Shown here piece after piece: positions 56,185 to 63,565 of a DNA stretch of 64,000 bases (position 1 is the first letter of the stretch; every line of letters starts with the position of its first letter). The stretch spans positions 62,001 through 126,000 of the forward strand of contig NZ_JAOEBG010000015.1 of assembly GCF_029836165.1 (NCBI RefSeq), in the 5' to 3' direction. The notes under the pieces were generated by a model. It saw nothing but the letters and a program-made list of their open reading frames with translations. It made no database searches and had not been told where the DNA came from. The DNA comes from Pseudomonas sp. GD04091. Its GTDB lineage: Bacteria > Pseudomonadota > Gammaproteobacteria > Pseudomonadales > Pseudomonadaceae. The translations under genes were made by a program, and so were the position numbers.

Positions 56185-57256
56185 GGGAGGCCTCTCGGGC
56201 GGGTACGCCACGTGCCCGCCGCCACCAGGGCAGCAGGCCGCGGCGGTTGCGACGGATCAGGCGCACGCGGTGGGCGGTGCGCAGTTTCGGGGTGAGCAGC
56301 ACGGTCAGCAGGTCGGCCAGCAGGTTGATCAGCACCACCGCCAGGGTGATCACCAGCACGATGCCCTGGATCATCGGCAGGTCGCGCATCTGGATCGCCG
56401 CGTTGAGGGCGGTGCCGATGCCGGGGTAGCTGAAGATCACCTCGGCCAGCAGCGCGCCGCCGACCAGCACGCGCAAGGTCAGGGCCACGCCCTGGATCGC
56501 CGGCACCAGGGCGTTGGGCAAGGTGTGGCGCCAGACGATGCGCCGCTCGGCAATACCGCGCAGGCGCGCGGCGATCACGTAGTCCGACTCCAGCGCCTCG
56601 ATCATCGAGGCGCGCACCAATCGCGTGAGGTACGGCAGGCTCGACAGTGACAAGGCGATCACCGGCAGCACCAGGTAGTTCAGTTGCGTCCACAACGGTC
56701 GCTGCGGATCGAGGATCGACACCGCCGGCAGCCAGCCCATGCCGGGCATGGAGAACAGCAGCACCAGGCCGATGGCCAGCAGGAAGCCCGGCGTCGCCTT
56801 GAGCAGGATCAGCAGCGACAGGGCCCAGCGGTCCAGGCGGCTGTCGCGGCGCAGCGCCAGGCTCACCCCGAGCAGCACGGCCAGCGGCAGCACCAGCGCC
56901 AGCACCCCGGCCAGCAGCGCCAGGGTGTGGCCCAGGCGGCCGAGCAGCAGCGTGGCCACCGCTACCTGGGAGTCCAGCGACACGCCCAGGTCGCCGCGCA
57001 ACGCGGCGCCGAACCAGCGGGCGTATTGTTCGAGCAGCGGCCGGTCGAGGCCCAGTTGCCGCTGCAAGGTGAGGATGCTGTCCAGTGGCGCGTCGGGGCC
57101 GAGGATCACCCGCGCCGGGTCCGAGGGCAGCGCCTGGGTGGCGATGAACACCACCAGGCTGATGACCCAGGCGGTGAGCAGGCCCTGGCCCAGACGGCCA
57201 AGGAACCAGGCCAGCCAGGCCGGCGTGCGGGGTGGACGGTGCAGGTGATCAGGCAT
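56177..57256 (-). CDS. ABC permease, DppB type
   Basis: A 359-residue permease with six helices. Diagnostic: the N-terminal GQGLLTAWVISLVVFIATQALPSDPARVILGPDAP and the EAA loop ESDYVIAARLRGIAERRIVWRHTLPNALVPAI. It overlaps the binding-protein gene (8 nt) and the DppC gene (8 nt). Together with the adjacent genes it makes a complete DppABCDF-type importer. Confidence 0.92.
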   Translation of the reverse strand: MPDHLHRPPRTPAWLAWFLGRLGQGLLTAWVISLVVFIATQALPSDPARVILGPDAPLDSILTLQRQLGLDRPLLEQYARWFGAALRGDLGVSLDSQVAVATLLLGRLGHTLALLAGVLALVLPLAVLLGVSLALRRDSRLDRWALSLLILLKATPGFLLAIGLVLLFSMPGMGWLPAVSILDPQRPLWTQLNYLVLPVIALSLSSLPYLTRLVRASMIEALESDYVIAARLRGIAERRIVWRHTLPNALVPAIQGVALTLRVLVGGALLAEVIFSYPGIGTALNAAIQMRDLPMIQGIVLVITLAVVLINLLADLLTVLLTPKLRTAHRVRLIRRNRRGLLPWWRRARGVPAREASHD

Positions 57257-58805
57257 GGTTCAACCAGAGCTCGTCGAAGCGCCAGGAGGCGAAGGTGGTC
57301 TGTTCGGGGGTGAGGCCGCCGACCCGGGCGGACGCGGCATCGAGCACGTCGCTGAAGCCCCAGATCAGCAGGCCGCCGCGTTCGTGCTGGATGGCCTGGG
57401 CCTCGTGCACCAGTGCCCGGCGGCGGACCAGGTCGGGCTGGGCCAGGGCCTCGCGGAACAGCTCCGCGAAACGCGGATCATGGAAGTTGCTGCGGTTGTA
57501 GATGGCCTGGGGCGCGTCGTTGTGCAGGCCGGAGGCGAGAAAGCCACGGGCCGGGGTGGCGCCCGGCGACAGCTGCCACTGCTCGCGCTGCGGGCCGTTG
57601 AACACCGAGCCGTCGACCTGGCTGACCTTGACCTGCACCCCGGCCTTCTGCGCCTGCCGGGCGAACACCAGCGCGGCGTTGACGCCTGAACCCGCGGGCG
57701 TGGTCAGCTCCAGGCGCAGGTCGGCCTGGCCGGCCTGGCGCAGCAAGGCGCGGGCCTGCTCCAGGTCGTGGGGGCGCTGGGCGATGGCGTGGTTGTAGGT
57801 GGGGTCGTGGGGCGAGTACAGGTCGTTGGCCACCCGGCCGAAGCCATTGAGCCCACGGGCCACCAGCTCCTGGCGATCCACCAGCAGGCGCAGGGCCTGA
57901 CGCACCCGCACATCCTGCAGCGGCGCCTTGGCCAGGTTGAGGTTGAAGCCGGTGAACGAGGTGGTCGGCGAGGCGTACAGGCGCAGGCGCGGATCGGCCT
58001 TGAGCAAGGCGCTGTGCTCGGCCTGCACACCGCTGGCCACGTCGATCTGCCCGGCGCGCAAGGCCGCGACGCGGGACACCTGGTCCTTGAACTCGATGAT
58101 CTCCAGCTCGTCGGCGTAAGGCCGGTTGGGCTTGTAGTAGTTTTCGAAACGGCTGTAGAGCGAGCGCTGGCCGGGGATGAAGCTTTTCAGGCGGTAAGGG
58201 CCGGCGCCCACCGGGTTGCTCACCGGGTGGTAGTCGGTGGGCACCACGCCGCCGAAGCTGATCAGCGTTTCGTCCAGCGGGAAGAAGCTCTGCCCTTCCT
58301 TGAAGCGGATCTGCACCGTGCGCTCATCCAGTTTGCGCAAGGCCTGGCGGTCGATGGCGCCGACCAGCCCGGCGAACGGCGAGGCCAGTTGCGGGTCGGT
58401 CAGGCGCCGGATCGAGAACAGCAGGTCGTCGGCGCCCACGGTCTTGCCGTGGTGGAATTCCAACCCCGGCTTGAGGCGGATGGTCCAGGCACTGGCGTCG
58501 GCGTTGGGCTCGGCGAACTCGGCCAGGGCCAGGCGCGTGCTGACGTCGGCGTTCCATTCCCAGGGCTTGGCGTACAGCGCCCAGCCGCGGATGATGCCGC
58601 CGCCCACCGGCTTGTGGGCGTCCAGGTTGCCCGACTGGTCGCCGTCGATGATGCCGACGCGCAGGCGCCCGCCGCGGACCGGCGTGCTCGAAAGTGCAAT
58701 CGGCCCTGCGGCCGGCGTACCGCTGTCGCAGCCGCCGAGCAGCAGGCCGCCGCCGACGGCCAGGCTGGTGCCGAGAAAGCCCCGGCGGGTGAACAGCTCG
58801 CTCAT
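57249..58805 (-). CDS. DppA-like binding lipoprotein, Tat-exported (copy 2)
   Basis: A 518-residue SBP_bac_5-family lipoprotein with a Tat-like signal (FTRRGFLGTSLAVGGG) and lipobox LLGGC (Cys26). The core is RLKPGLEFHHGKTVGADDLLFSIRRL. It is a paralogue of copy 1 at 48425-49978. The gene is followed by its own permeases, so it is the cognate binding protein of the importer. Ligand class peptide-like; the real substrate in this sulfur context is unknown. Confidence 0.92.
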   Translation of the reverse strand: MSELFTRRGFLGTSLAVGGGLLLGGCDSGTPAAGPIALSSTPVRGGRLRVGIIDGDQSGNLDAHKPVGGGIIRGWALYAKPWEWNADVSTRLALAEFAEPNADASAWTIRLKPGLEFHHGKTVGADDLLFSIRRLTDPQLASPFAGLVGAIDRQALRKLDERTVQIRFKEGQSFFPLDETLISFGGVVPTDYHPVSNPVGAGPYRLKSFIPGQRSLYSRFENYYKPNRPYADELEIIEFKDQVSRVAALRAGQIDVASGVQAEHSALLKADPRLRLYASPTTSFTGFNLNLAKAPLQDVRVRQALRLLVDRQELVARGLNGFGRVANDLYSPHDPTYNHAIAQRPHDLEQARALLRQAGQADLRLELTTPAGSGVNAALVFARQAQKAGVQVKVSQVDGSVFNGPQREQWQLSPGATPARGFLASGLHNDAPQAIYNRSNFHDPRFAELFREALAQPDLVRRRALVHEAQAIQHERGGLLIWGFSDVLDAASARVGGLTPEQTTFASWRFDELWLNHA

Positions 58806-58814
58806 CGCGCCCCC

Positions 58815-60002
58815 TTACGCCGGTTCGGCCACGGTCGCTTTCGGCGCCACGCCCAGGCGCGGCACCTCGAAACCGTGGTCCAGGTCGAGCAACGGGAACA
58901 GCAGGTCGGCGACCCGCTGCGCCTCGTCGATCAGCGGGAAGCCCGAGAGGATGAACGCCGAGGTGCCCTGCGCCTCGTACTCGCGGATGCGTTCGGCGAC
59001 CTGCGCGGCACTGCCGACCAGGTAGGTGCCGGCGGCGGGGCCGAGGATGTTGAAGCCGAACAGGCTCGGGCCGAGCCAGACGTTGGGGTGGATCTCCAGG
59101 TCGCGGGCGGCGGGCAGGCGGCCGGCACGGATGCTGTCGAGGTTGCGCTGGATGCGCGGGTCGTCGCTGACGAAGGTCTCCAGGGTTTCGCCCGGTGGCA
59201 GCTGGCGCTCGATGGAAGCGCGGGCGGTAGTCAGCGAGGTGCGCTGCAGGAGTTTCTCGGCGTGGGCCCAGGCCTCTTCCTCGGTTTCGCGGACGATGAC
59301 CTGCAGGCGCGTACCGTAGCTCAGCTCGCGGCCGATCTTCGCCGCCTCGGCGGCCACCCGGCGGAACTTGTCGCCGAGCTTGCGCGGGGTGTCGGCAAAG
59401 CTCAGGTAGACGTCGAGCAGTTGCACCGAATGGGCCACCCCCGCAGCCGAGGTCCCGGCGCCCCACAACGGGATGCCGGGCTTCTGTTTCGGTGGATGCC
59501 AGCCGCCCAAGGGGTGACTGGCCGCTGCCGGCGCCCGTGGCGCGAGCTTGACGTAGCGCCCGGCGTAGCCGTCGGTGTCGCCGGCGTAGAAACCCTGGAA
59601 CGCCCGCCAGTACTCGAGGCTGAAATCGTAGCGTTCATCGTGCGGGTAATGCACGCCGAGGGTCGCCAGGCCCGCGTCATTGCCGTTGACCACGTTGAAC
59701 AGCAGCCGGCCATTGGAGAACTGGTCGAAGGTCAGCGCCCACTTGGCCAGCACCGCCGGCGACAGCTCGCCGGGATGCTGCGCGACGAGGAATTTCAGGC
59801 GCTCGGTGGCATCGATCAGCGCCGCCGACACCGCCAGGCTCTCGTTGGGGCTGGAGCCGAGCAGCGAGCCGTAGTAGCCCAGCCGGTCGGCCGCTACGGC
59901 CAGTTGCTTGAGATGCTGGAAGTCGGTGCGCCAGCGGCCCTCGGGCTCCCAGGGATAGGGACCGTCGGGGGTGGTGAGGTACCAGAGGATCTTGACCGCC
60001 AT
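58815..60002 (-). CDS. FMNH2-dependent monooxygenase, SsuD-like (copy 2)
   Basis: A 395-residue SsuD-type flavin monooxygenase: SAALIDATERLKFLVAQHPGELSPAVLAKWALTFDQFSNGRLLFNVVNGND, LEIHPNVWLGPSLFGFNILGP and GTSAFILSGFPLIDEAQRVADLLFPLLDLDHG. It shares the family fold but is clearly distinct from copy 1. It likely hydroxylates a carbon-sulfur bond, releasing sulfite or a sulfinate. Lies 9 bp after (upstream of) the lipoprotein gene in the operon. Confidence 0.88.
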   Translation of the reverse strand: MAVKILWYLTTPDGPYPWEPEGRWRTDFQHLKQLAVAADRLGYYGSLLGSSPNESLAVSAALIDATERLKFLVAQHPGELSPAVLAKWALTFDQFSNGRLLFNVVNGNDAGLATLGVHYPHDERYDFSLEYWRAFQGFYAGDTDGYAGRYVKLAPRAPAAASHPLGGWHPPKQKPGIPLWGAGTSAAGVAHSVQLLDVYLSFADTPRKLGDKFRRVAAEAAKIGRELSYGTRLQVIVRETEEEAWAHAEKLLQRTSLTTARASIERQLPPGETLETFVSDDPRIQRNLDSIRAGRLPAARDLEIHPNVWLGPSLFGFNILGPAAGTYLVGSAAQVAERIREYEAQGTSAFILSGFPLIDEAQRVADLLFPLLDLDHGFEVPRLGVAPKATVAEPA

Positions 60003-60032
60003 GGGCGTGCTCCTTGCGCGAAAAGTGCGGGA

Positions 60033-60764
60033 TCAGTTGCGACGGTCGATGCCGGGCACCAGGCCCAGTTCGCTGGCGCGCTCGTACAGGCCGCTCATCT
60101 TCCACTGCTGGGTGAGCACACCCGGGCCATAGGGACGCGAGCCGCCGAGGGCGTCGGCGAGCAGCTGGATCTGCGCGCCCTCCTCCAGCAGCAGGATGAA
60201 TTCGGCGGTGGCGCGCAGACCCTGCTTGCCCCACACGGTGGCGCCGCCGTTGGCTTCGAGGATGGCCAGGTTGAACGGGTTGGCGGCGATCTGCTCGAGG
60301 ATGAAATCCACCTCGGCCTGGCGGCGGTCGATGTACACCGGCAGCTCGCGGGCCAGCTGGTAGCGCTGCACCGGCACGTAGTGGAACGGCAGGCTGCGGT
60401 GGGTCTGGGCCCAGGCGCCGAGGTAGGGGCTGTGCACGTGGGACACGGTGGTGATGTCGGCGTGGCTCTGGAACAGCTTGGTGTAGCGGCCCAGCCCCCC
60501 CTTGCCCTTGCCGAGGATGACATTGCCGGCGAAGTCGCTGACCGTCGCCTCCAGCGGCTTGCGGTGGTTCCACGGGCCGCCGTAGTTCACCGACACCAGC
60601 AGTTCCTCGCCGGGCACCCGCTCGATGAAGCCGACGGTGCCGTTGGCGGTGATGGTGCGGGTTTCGCGGAACACGCTGAAGGCCGCTTCGGCCTCGGCCA
60701 GCACCTGGTCGGTGAAGGCTTGCAGCTCGGCGGTGAGGGGGCGTTCGTTGATCAGTACGGTCAT
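60033..60764 (-). CDS. Class II aldolase/adducin-like protein with altered metal site
   Basis: A 243-residue class II aldolase-fold protein. The first two zinc ligands are H109 and H111 in VSHVHSPYLGAW. Where fuculose aldolases carry the third ligand in an HG motif, this sequence reads LEANGGATVWG (about residues 169-179), with no histidine. So catalysis or metal binding may differ from fuculose-1-phosphate aldolase. It lies between the desulfinase and the monooxygenase genes, so it may process the carbon part of the substrate, an inference. Confidence 0.8.
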   Translation of the reverse strand: MTVLINERPLTAELQAFTDQVLAEAEAAFSVFRETRTITANGTVGFIERVPGEELLVSVNYGGPWNHRKPLEATVSDFAGNVILGKGKGGLGRYTKLFQSHADITTVSHVHSPYLGAWAQTHRSLPFHYVPVQRYQLARELPVYIDRRQAEVDFILEQIAANPFNLAILEANGGATVWGKQGLRATAEFILLLEEGAQIQLLADALGGSRPYGPGVLTQQWKMSGLYERASELGLVPGIDRRN

Positions 60765-60779
60765 GGTCGGTCTCCGGTA

Positions 60780-61826
60780 TCAGGCGCGGCGCTGGGCCAG
60801 CAGGTCGTGGGCGGCTTGCAGGGGGCGGTGGTCGACCCAGTCGGCGAGGTCGAAGTCGCGTTCCAGGAAGCCGTGCAGGTTGAGGAAGGTCTTCTGGGTG
60901 TCGAGGAACGCCAGGCGCTGGGGCGACAGGTTCGGTGCCAGGGTGGTGTGGAAGTCGCCGCGATACGCTTCGGCCACGCCCTGGCTGCCGGCGCGGGTCT
61001 CGTCCTCGAGGATGCCGTTGAGCGCGTCGCGGTTGCCGGCGGCCCAGTCGGCGGCGCGCAGGGTCTGGGCGAGGAAGCGCGCCACCAGGTCGAAGTGCTC
61101 GTCGAGCAGGCGCTGGTGCACGGTGATCGGCCGGGGCGTGCCGTTGTTGATGCGATGGCGCGGGTCTGCCAGGGCGTCGAGGTCGATACCGACCACCAGG
61201 CCCAGGCGGCGGGCGGCGTCGGCGGCGGCGGCGCCCTTGACGTACACCGCGTCCACCTCGCCGCGCACCAGTGGGTCCAGGCCCGACCACAGCCGTTGCA
61301 GGCCCAGTTGCGGGGTGCCGGCGTCGAGCTGATCGAGCAGCGCCACCTCCACCAGGTGCACGTCATCGAAGCCTAGGCCGGCCGAGGCCAGCGCACCTTT
61401 GTAGCCGTGCAGGCTCATGGCCCGGGCGATGCTGCCGGGGCGGTTGTCGCCCCAGGCCGGCAAGGCCAGGCGCTTGCCGCGCAGGTCTTCTGGGCGGCGG
61501 ATATTGCTGTCGGGACGGACCAGAAGGGTCTGCCATTCCTCGATCCAGGTCAGGCCGATCAGCCGTGTCGGCGCACCGGCGGCGCGGGCGGCCAGGGCCG
61601 GCAGGTTGCCACCCTCACGGAACAGGCCGGGGAGCTGGTGATCGTAGTGATGATGGCCGAGCTGGCGGGCCTCCTGCAGGGTATCGATGGGCAGGCCGTC
61701 GGCGGCGAATTCGTCTTGCAGCCAGCCGAGCTTGTAGGCGATGCCCGAGGCGGTGGGCACCGGGCAGCGGGTGAACCAGAGGCGGTCCAGCGTTGCAGGT
61801 TGAGGGGCGGCTTGAGCGAGGGTCAT
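60780..61826 (-). CDS. DszB-like sulfinate desulfinase
   Basis: A 348-residue cytoplasmic protein (no signal peptide) with the binding-protein fold, which automated annotation would call an ABC substrate-binding protein. It matches 2-(2-hydroxyphenyl)benzenesulfinate desulfinase DszB: CPVP (nucleophile C21), H60 in LGHHHYDHQLP, and R70 in FREGGNLPAL. DszB has the same Cys, His and Arg, with RFGGEIPPL around its Arg70 and the same 10-residue His-to-Arg spacing. DszB cleaves C-SO2H, releasing sulfite. First gene of the minus-strand operon, with AAGGAG before the ATG. The substrate here is unknown. Confidence 0.8.
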   Translation of the reverse strand: MTLAQAAPQPATLDRLWFTRCPVPTASGIAYKLGWLQDEFAADGLPIDTLQEARQLGHHHYDHQLPGLFREGGNLPALAARAAGAPTRLIGLTWIEEWQTLLVRPDSNIRRPEDLRGKRLALPAWGDNRPGSIARAMSLHGYKGALASAGLGFDDVHLVEVALLDQLDAGTPQLGLQRLWSGLDPLVRGEVDAVYVKGAAAADAARRLGLVVGIDLDALADPRHRINNGTPRPITVHQRLLDEHFDLVARFLAQTLRAADWAAGNRDALNGILEDETRAGSQGVAEAYRGDFHTTLAPNLSPQRLAFLDTQKTFLNLHGFLERDFDLADWVDHRPLQAAHDLLAQRRA

Positions 61827-61858
61827 GGGGGGCTCCTTGGGCGTCGTGCAAGGACCAT

Positions 61859-61874
61859 TGCAGCGCCCGTGCCA
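61859..61874 (-). promoter_or_regulatory. Sigma-54 (-24/-12) promoter of the desulfinase operon
   Basis: On the minus strand TGGCACGGGCGCTGCA matches consensus TGGCACGNNNNTTGCW in all but one defined position, with GG-N10-GC spacing. Predicted start about 20 bp before the ATG at 61826. Confidence 0.75.
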
Positions 61875-61958
61875 ACGGCTGGAACGCCCGGAATACAGGG
61901 CTTTTCGCTTTAGGTCAGGGGCAGGATTGCTGGCCAGGGTGCAGGATTGCGGCGCGGG

Positions 61959-61974
61959 TGCTGCCTGATCAGCA
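61959..61974. promoter_or_regulatory. Second candidate activator site
   Basis: TGCTGCCTGATCAGCA: arms TGCTG / CAGCA with a 6-nt spacer, about 35 bp from the palindrome at 61994-62008. Repeated TGCTG/CAGCA half-sites between divergent sigma-54 promoters suit cooperative activator binding. Confidence 0.4.
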
Positions 61975-61993
61975 GAAACTGCGACCAGGGGTG

Positions 61994-62008
61994 TTGCTGG
62001 AGCAGCAA
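61994..62008. promoter_or_regulatory. Palindrome shared with the 44690-44707 region
   Basis: TTGCTGGAGCAGCAA (6-bp arms, 3-nt centre). Its 14-mer TGCTGGAGCAGCAA is identical to 44694-44707. It lies between the two divergent -24/-12 promoters. Candidate SfnR-type enhancer site. Confidence 0.55.
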
Positions 62009-62049
62009 GGGCGCGCTGAAAGCCTGATGCGGCAAGGGCTCCATGGGGG

Positions 62050-62065
62050 TGGCAAAGAAGTTGCT
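62050..62065 (+). promoter_or_regulatory. Sigma-54 (-24/-12) promoter of the DszC-like gene
   Basis: TGGCAAAGAAGTTGCT matches consensus with GG-N10-GC spacing; two positions (C and G after TGGCA) are A. About 120 bp before the ATG at 62184. Confidence 0.65.
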
Positions 62066-62084
62066 CTGGTGTTTGCAGGACTGG

Positions 62085-62160
62085 GGCCGCCGCGCGCCCC
62101 ATCGCCGGCAAGCCGGCTCCCACAGGGTTCTGTATCACCTCCTGTGGCAGCCGGTCCCCC
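62085..62160. repeat. REP-like imperfect inverted element
   Basis: GGCCGCCGCGCGCCCCATCGCCGGCAAGCCGGCTCCCACAGG with a degenerate inverse arm CCTGTGGCAGCCGG. It lies between the sigma-54 promoter and the DszC-like start, so it would be in the 5' UTR. Confidence 0.6.
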
Positions 62161-62183
62161 GCACACCGCCATCGAGGTAACCC

Positions 62184-63416
62184 ATGACCACCATCGAACA
62201 CCCGCCAGCCCGGCGCATCACCCGCGAAACCGAAGCCATCGACATCGCCCGCCAGGTCGCCGGCGAAATCGCCGCCCTCGCCGCCGACCCGCGCAACAAC
62301 GGCCAGCTGCCCCGCCGCCAGGCCGAGCTGCTGTCGAGCAGCGGCCTCACCGCCATCGGCGTGCCCACGCAGTTCGGCGGTCTCGGCGCCTCGGTCGCCA
62401 CCATCGTCGAAACCGTGCGCCTGGTCTCCAGCGCCGACGGCGGCGTCGGCCAGCTGCTGCAGATCCACAACGTCATGCTGCGCGGCGTGCTCGGCGGCTA
62501 TCCCGACGAGGTCCGCGACCGCGTGCTGGCCGATGTGCTGGCCGGCAAGCGTCTGGGCAATGCCCTGGCCGAGGTCGGCGGCAAGAACAAGTTCGCCCTC
62601 AAGACCCGCGTCGAACGCCGCGCCGATGGCCGCCTGGTGCTCAACGGCAGCAAGTTCTATTCGACCGGCGCCTACCTGGCCGACTGGATCTCGCTGACTG
62701 CCGCCAGCGAGGATGGCGGCGCCGGCGTGCTGCTGCACCGTGACACCCCTGGCCTGACCCTGGTCGATGACTGGCACGCCTTCGGCCAGCAGCACTCGGT
62801 GAGCGGCACGGTGAAGTTCGACGAGATCGTTCTCGACGAGCGCTTCGTCACGTTGCGCAGTGGGCCGATGAAGCGCACCGGGCTGACCTTCCCGCAGATC
62901 CTCCACGCCGCCATCGACAGCGGCATCGCCGCCGGCGCCCTGCAGGCGGCGGTGGCCTACCTGCGCGAACATGCCCGGGCCTGGGTCGAGAGCGGCGTCG
63001 AGCGGGCCAGCGACGAGCCGCACATCATCCGCCAGGTCGGCGAGTACGCCGTGGCCCTGCGCGGCGCCGAGTCGGTGCTGCGCGAGGCGGCGCGGGTATT
63101 CGACGCCCATGAGCGCACGCCCGAGGACAAGGCCCTGGAGGATGAGCTGATCCTTTCAGTGGCCACCGCCCGGGCGCATGCCGATGCGGCGGCGCTGAAA
63201 ATCTCCAGTGACCTGTTCTCGTTGCTGGGGGCCAGCGCCTCGCTGAGCAAGTGGAACCTGGACCGGTTCTGGCGCGATGCCCGGGTGCACACCACCCACG
63301 ACCCGATCCGCTGGCGGCTGCACAACGTCGGCAACTACTACCTCAACGGGGTGGATCCAGGGGAGTACACGGCAGTGCTCAATGCCAAGCAAGCGCAAGG
63401 CGCCACACGCCGCTGA
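62184..63416 (+). CDS. DszC/SfnB-like acyl-CoA dehydrogenase-fold monooxygenase
   Basis: A 410-residue flavoprotein of the acyl-CoA dehydrogenase superfamily, of the DszC/SfnB type that oxidises sulfides or sulfones with FMNH2 and O2 rather than acyl-CoA. The C-terminal DRFWRDARVHTTHDPIRWRLHNVGNYYLNG closely follows DszC (DRFWRNVRTHSLHDP). The HxxHDP motif and the length (DszC is about 417 residues) agree. There is no acyl-CoA dehydrogenase catalytic Glu context. It is divergent from the DszB-like operon, with its own -24/-12 promoter. Substrate unknown. Confidence 0.85.
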   Translation: MTTIEHPPARRITRETEAIDIARQVAGEIAALAADPRNNGQLPRRQAELLSSSGLTAIGVPTQFGGLGASVATIVETVRLVSSADGGVGQLLQIHNVMLRGVLGGYPDEVRDRVLADVLAGKRLGNALAEVGGKNKFALKTRVERRADGRLVLNGSKFYSTGAYLADWISLTAASEDGGAGVLLHRDTPGLTLVDDWHAFGQQHSVSGTVKFDEIVLDERFVTLRSGPMKRTGLTFPQILHAAIDSGIAAGALQAAVAYLREHARAWVESGVERASDEPHIIRQVGEYAVALRGAESVLREAARVFDAHERTPEDKALEDELILSVATARAHADAAALKISSDLFSLLGASASLSKWNLDRFWRDARVHTTHDPIRWRLHNVGNYYLNGVDPGEYTAVLNAKQAQGATRR

Positions 63417-63447
63417 GGGGTTGCGCCCTTGGGGGCTGCCATGCAGC

Positions 63448-63507
63448 CCTTTCGCGGCGCAAGGCCGCGCGCGAGTCCTGTAGGAGCGGCCTTGTGTCGC
63501 GAAGGGG
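63448..63507. repeat. REP-type inverted repeat
   Basis: CCCTTTCGCGGCGCAAGGCCGC against GCGGCCTTGTGTCGCGAAGGGG, imperfect, between the DszC-like gene and the ABC exporter gene. Confidence 0.8.
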
Positions 63508-63565
63508 CGCGCAGCGCCCCCGGCGACCTCGAACACCTCCCGCCACCACCAGATCCGAGCCCTGC

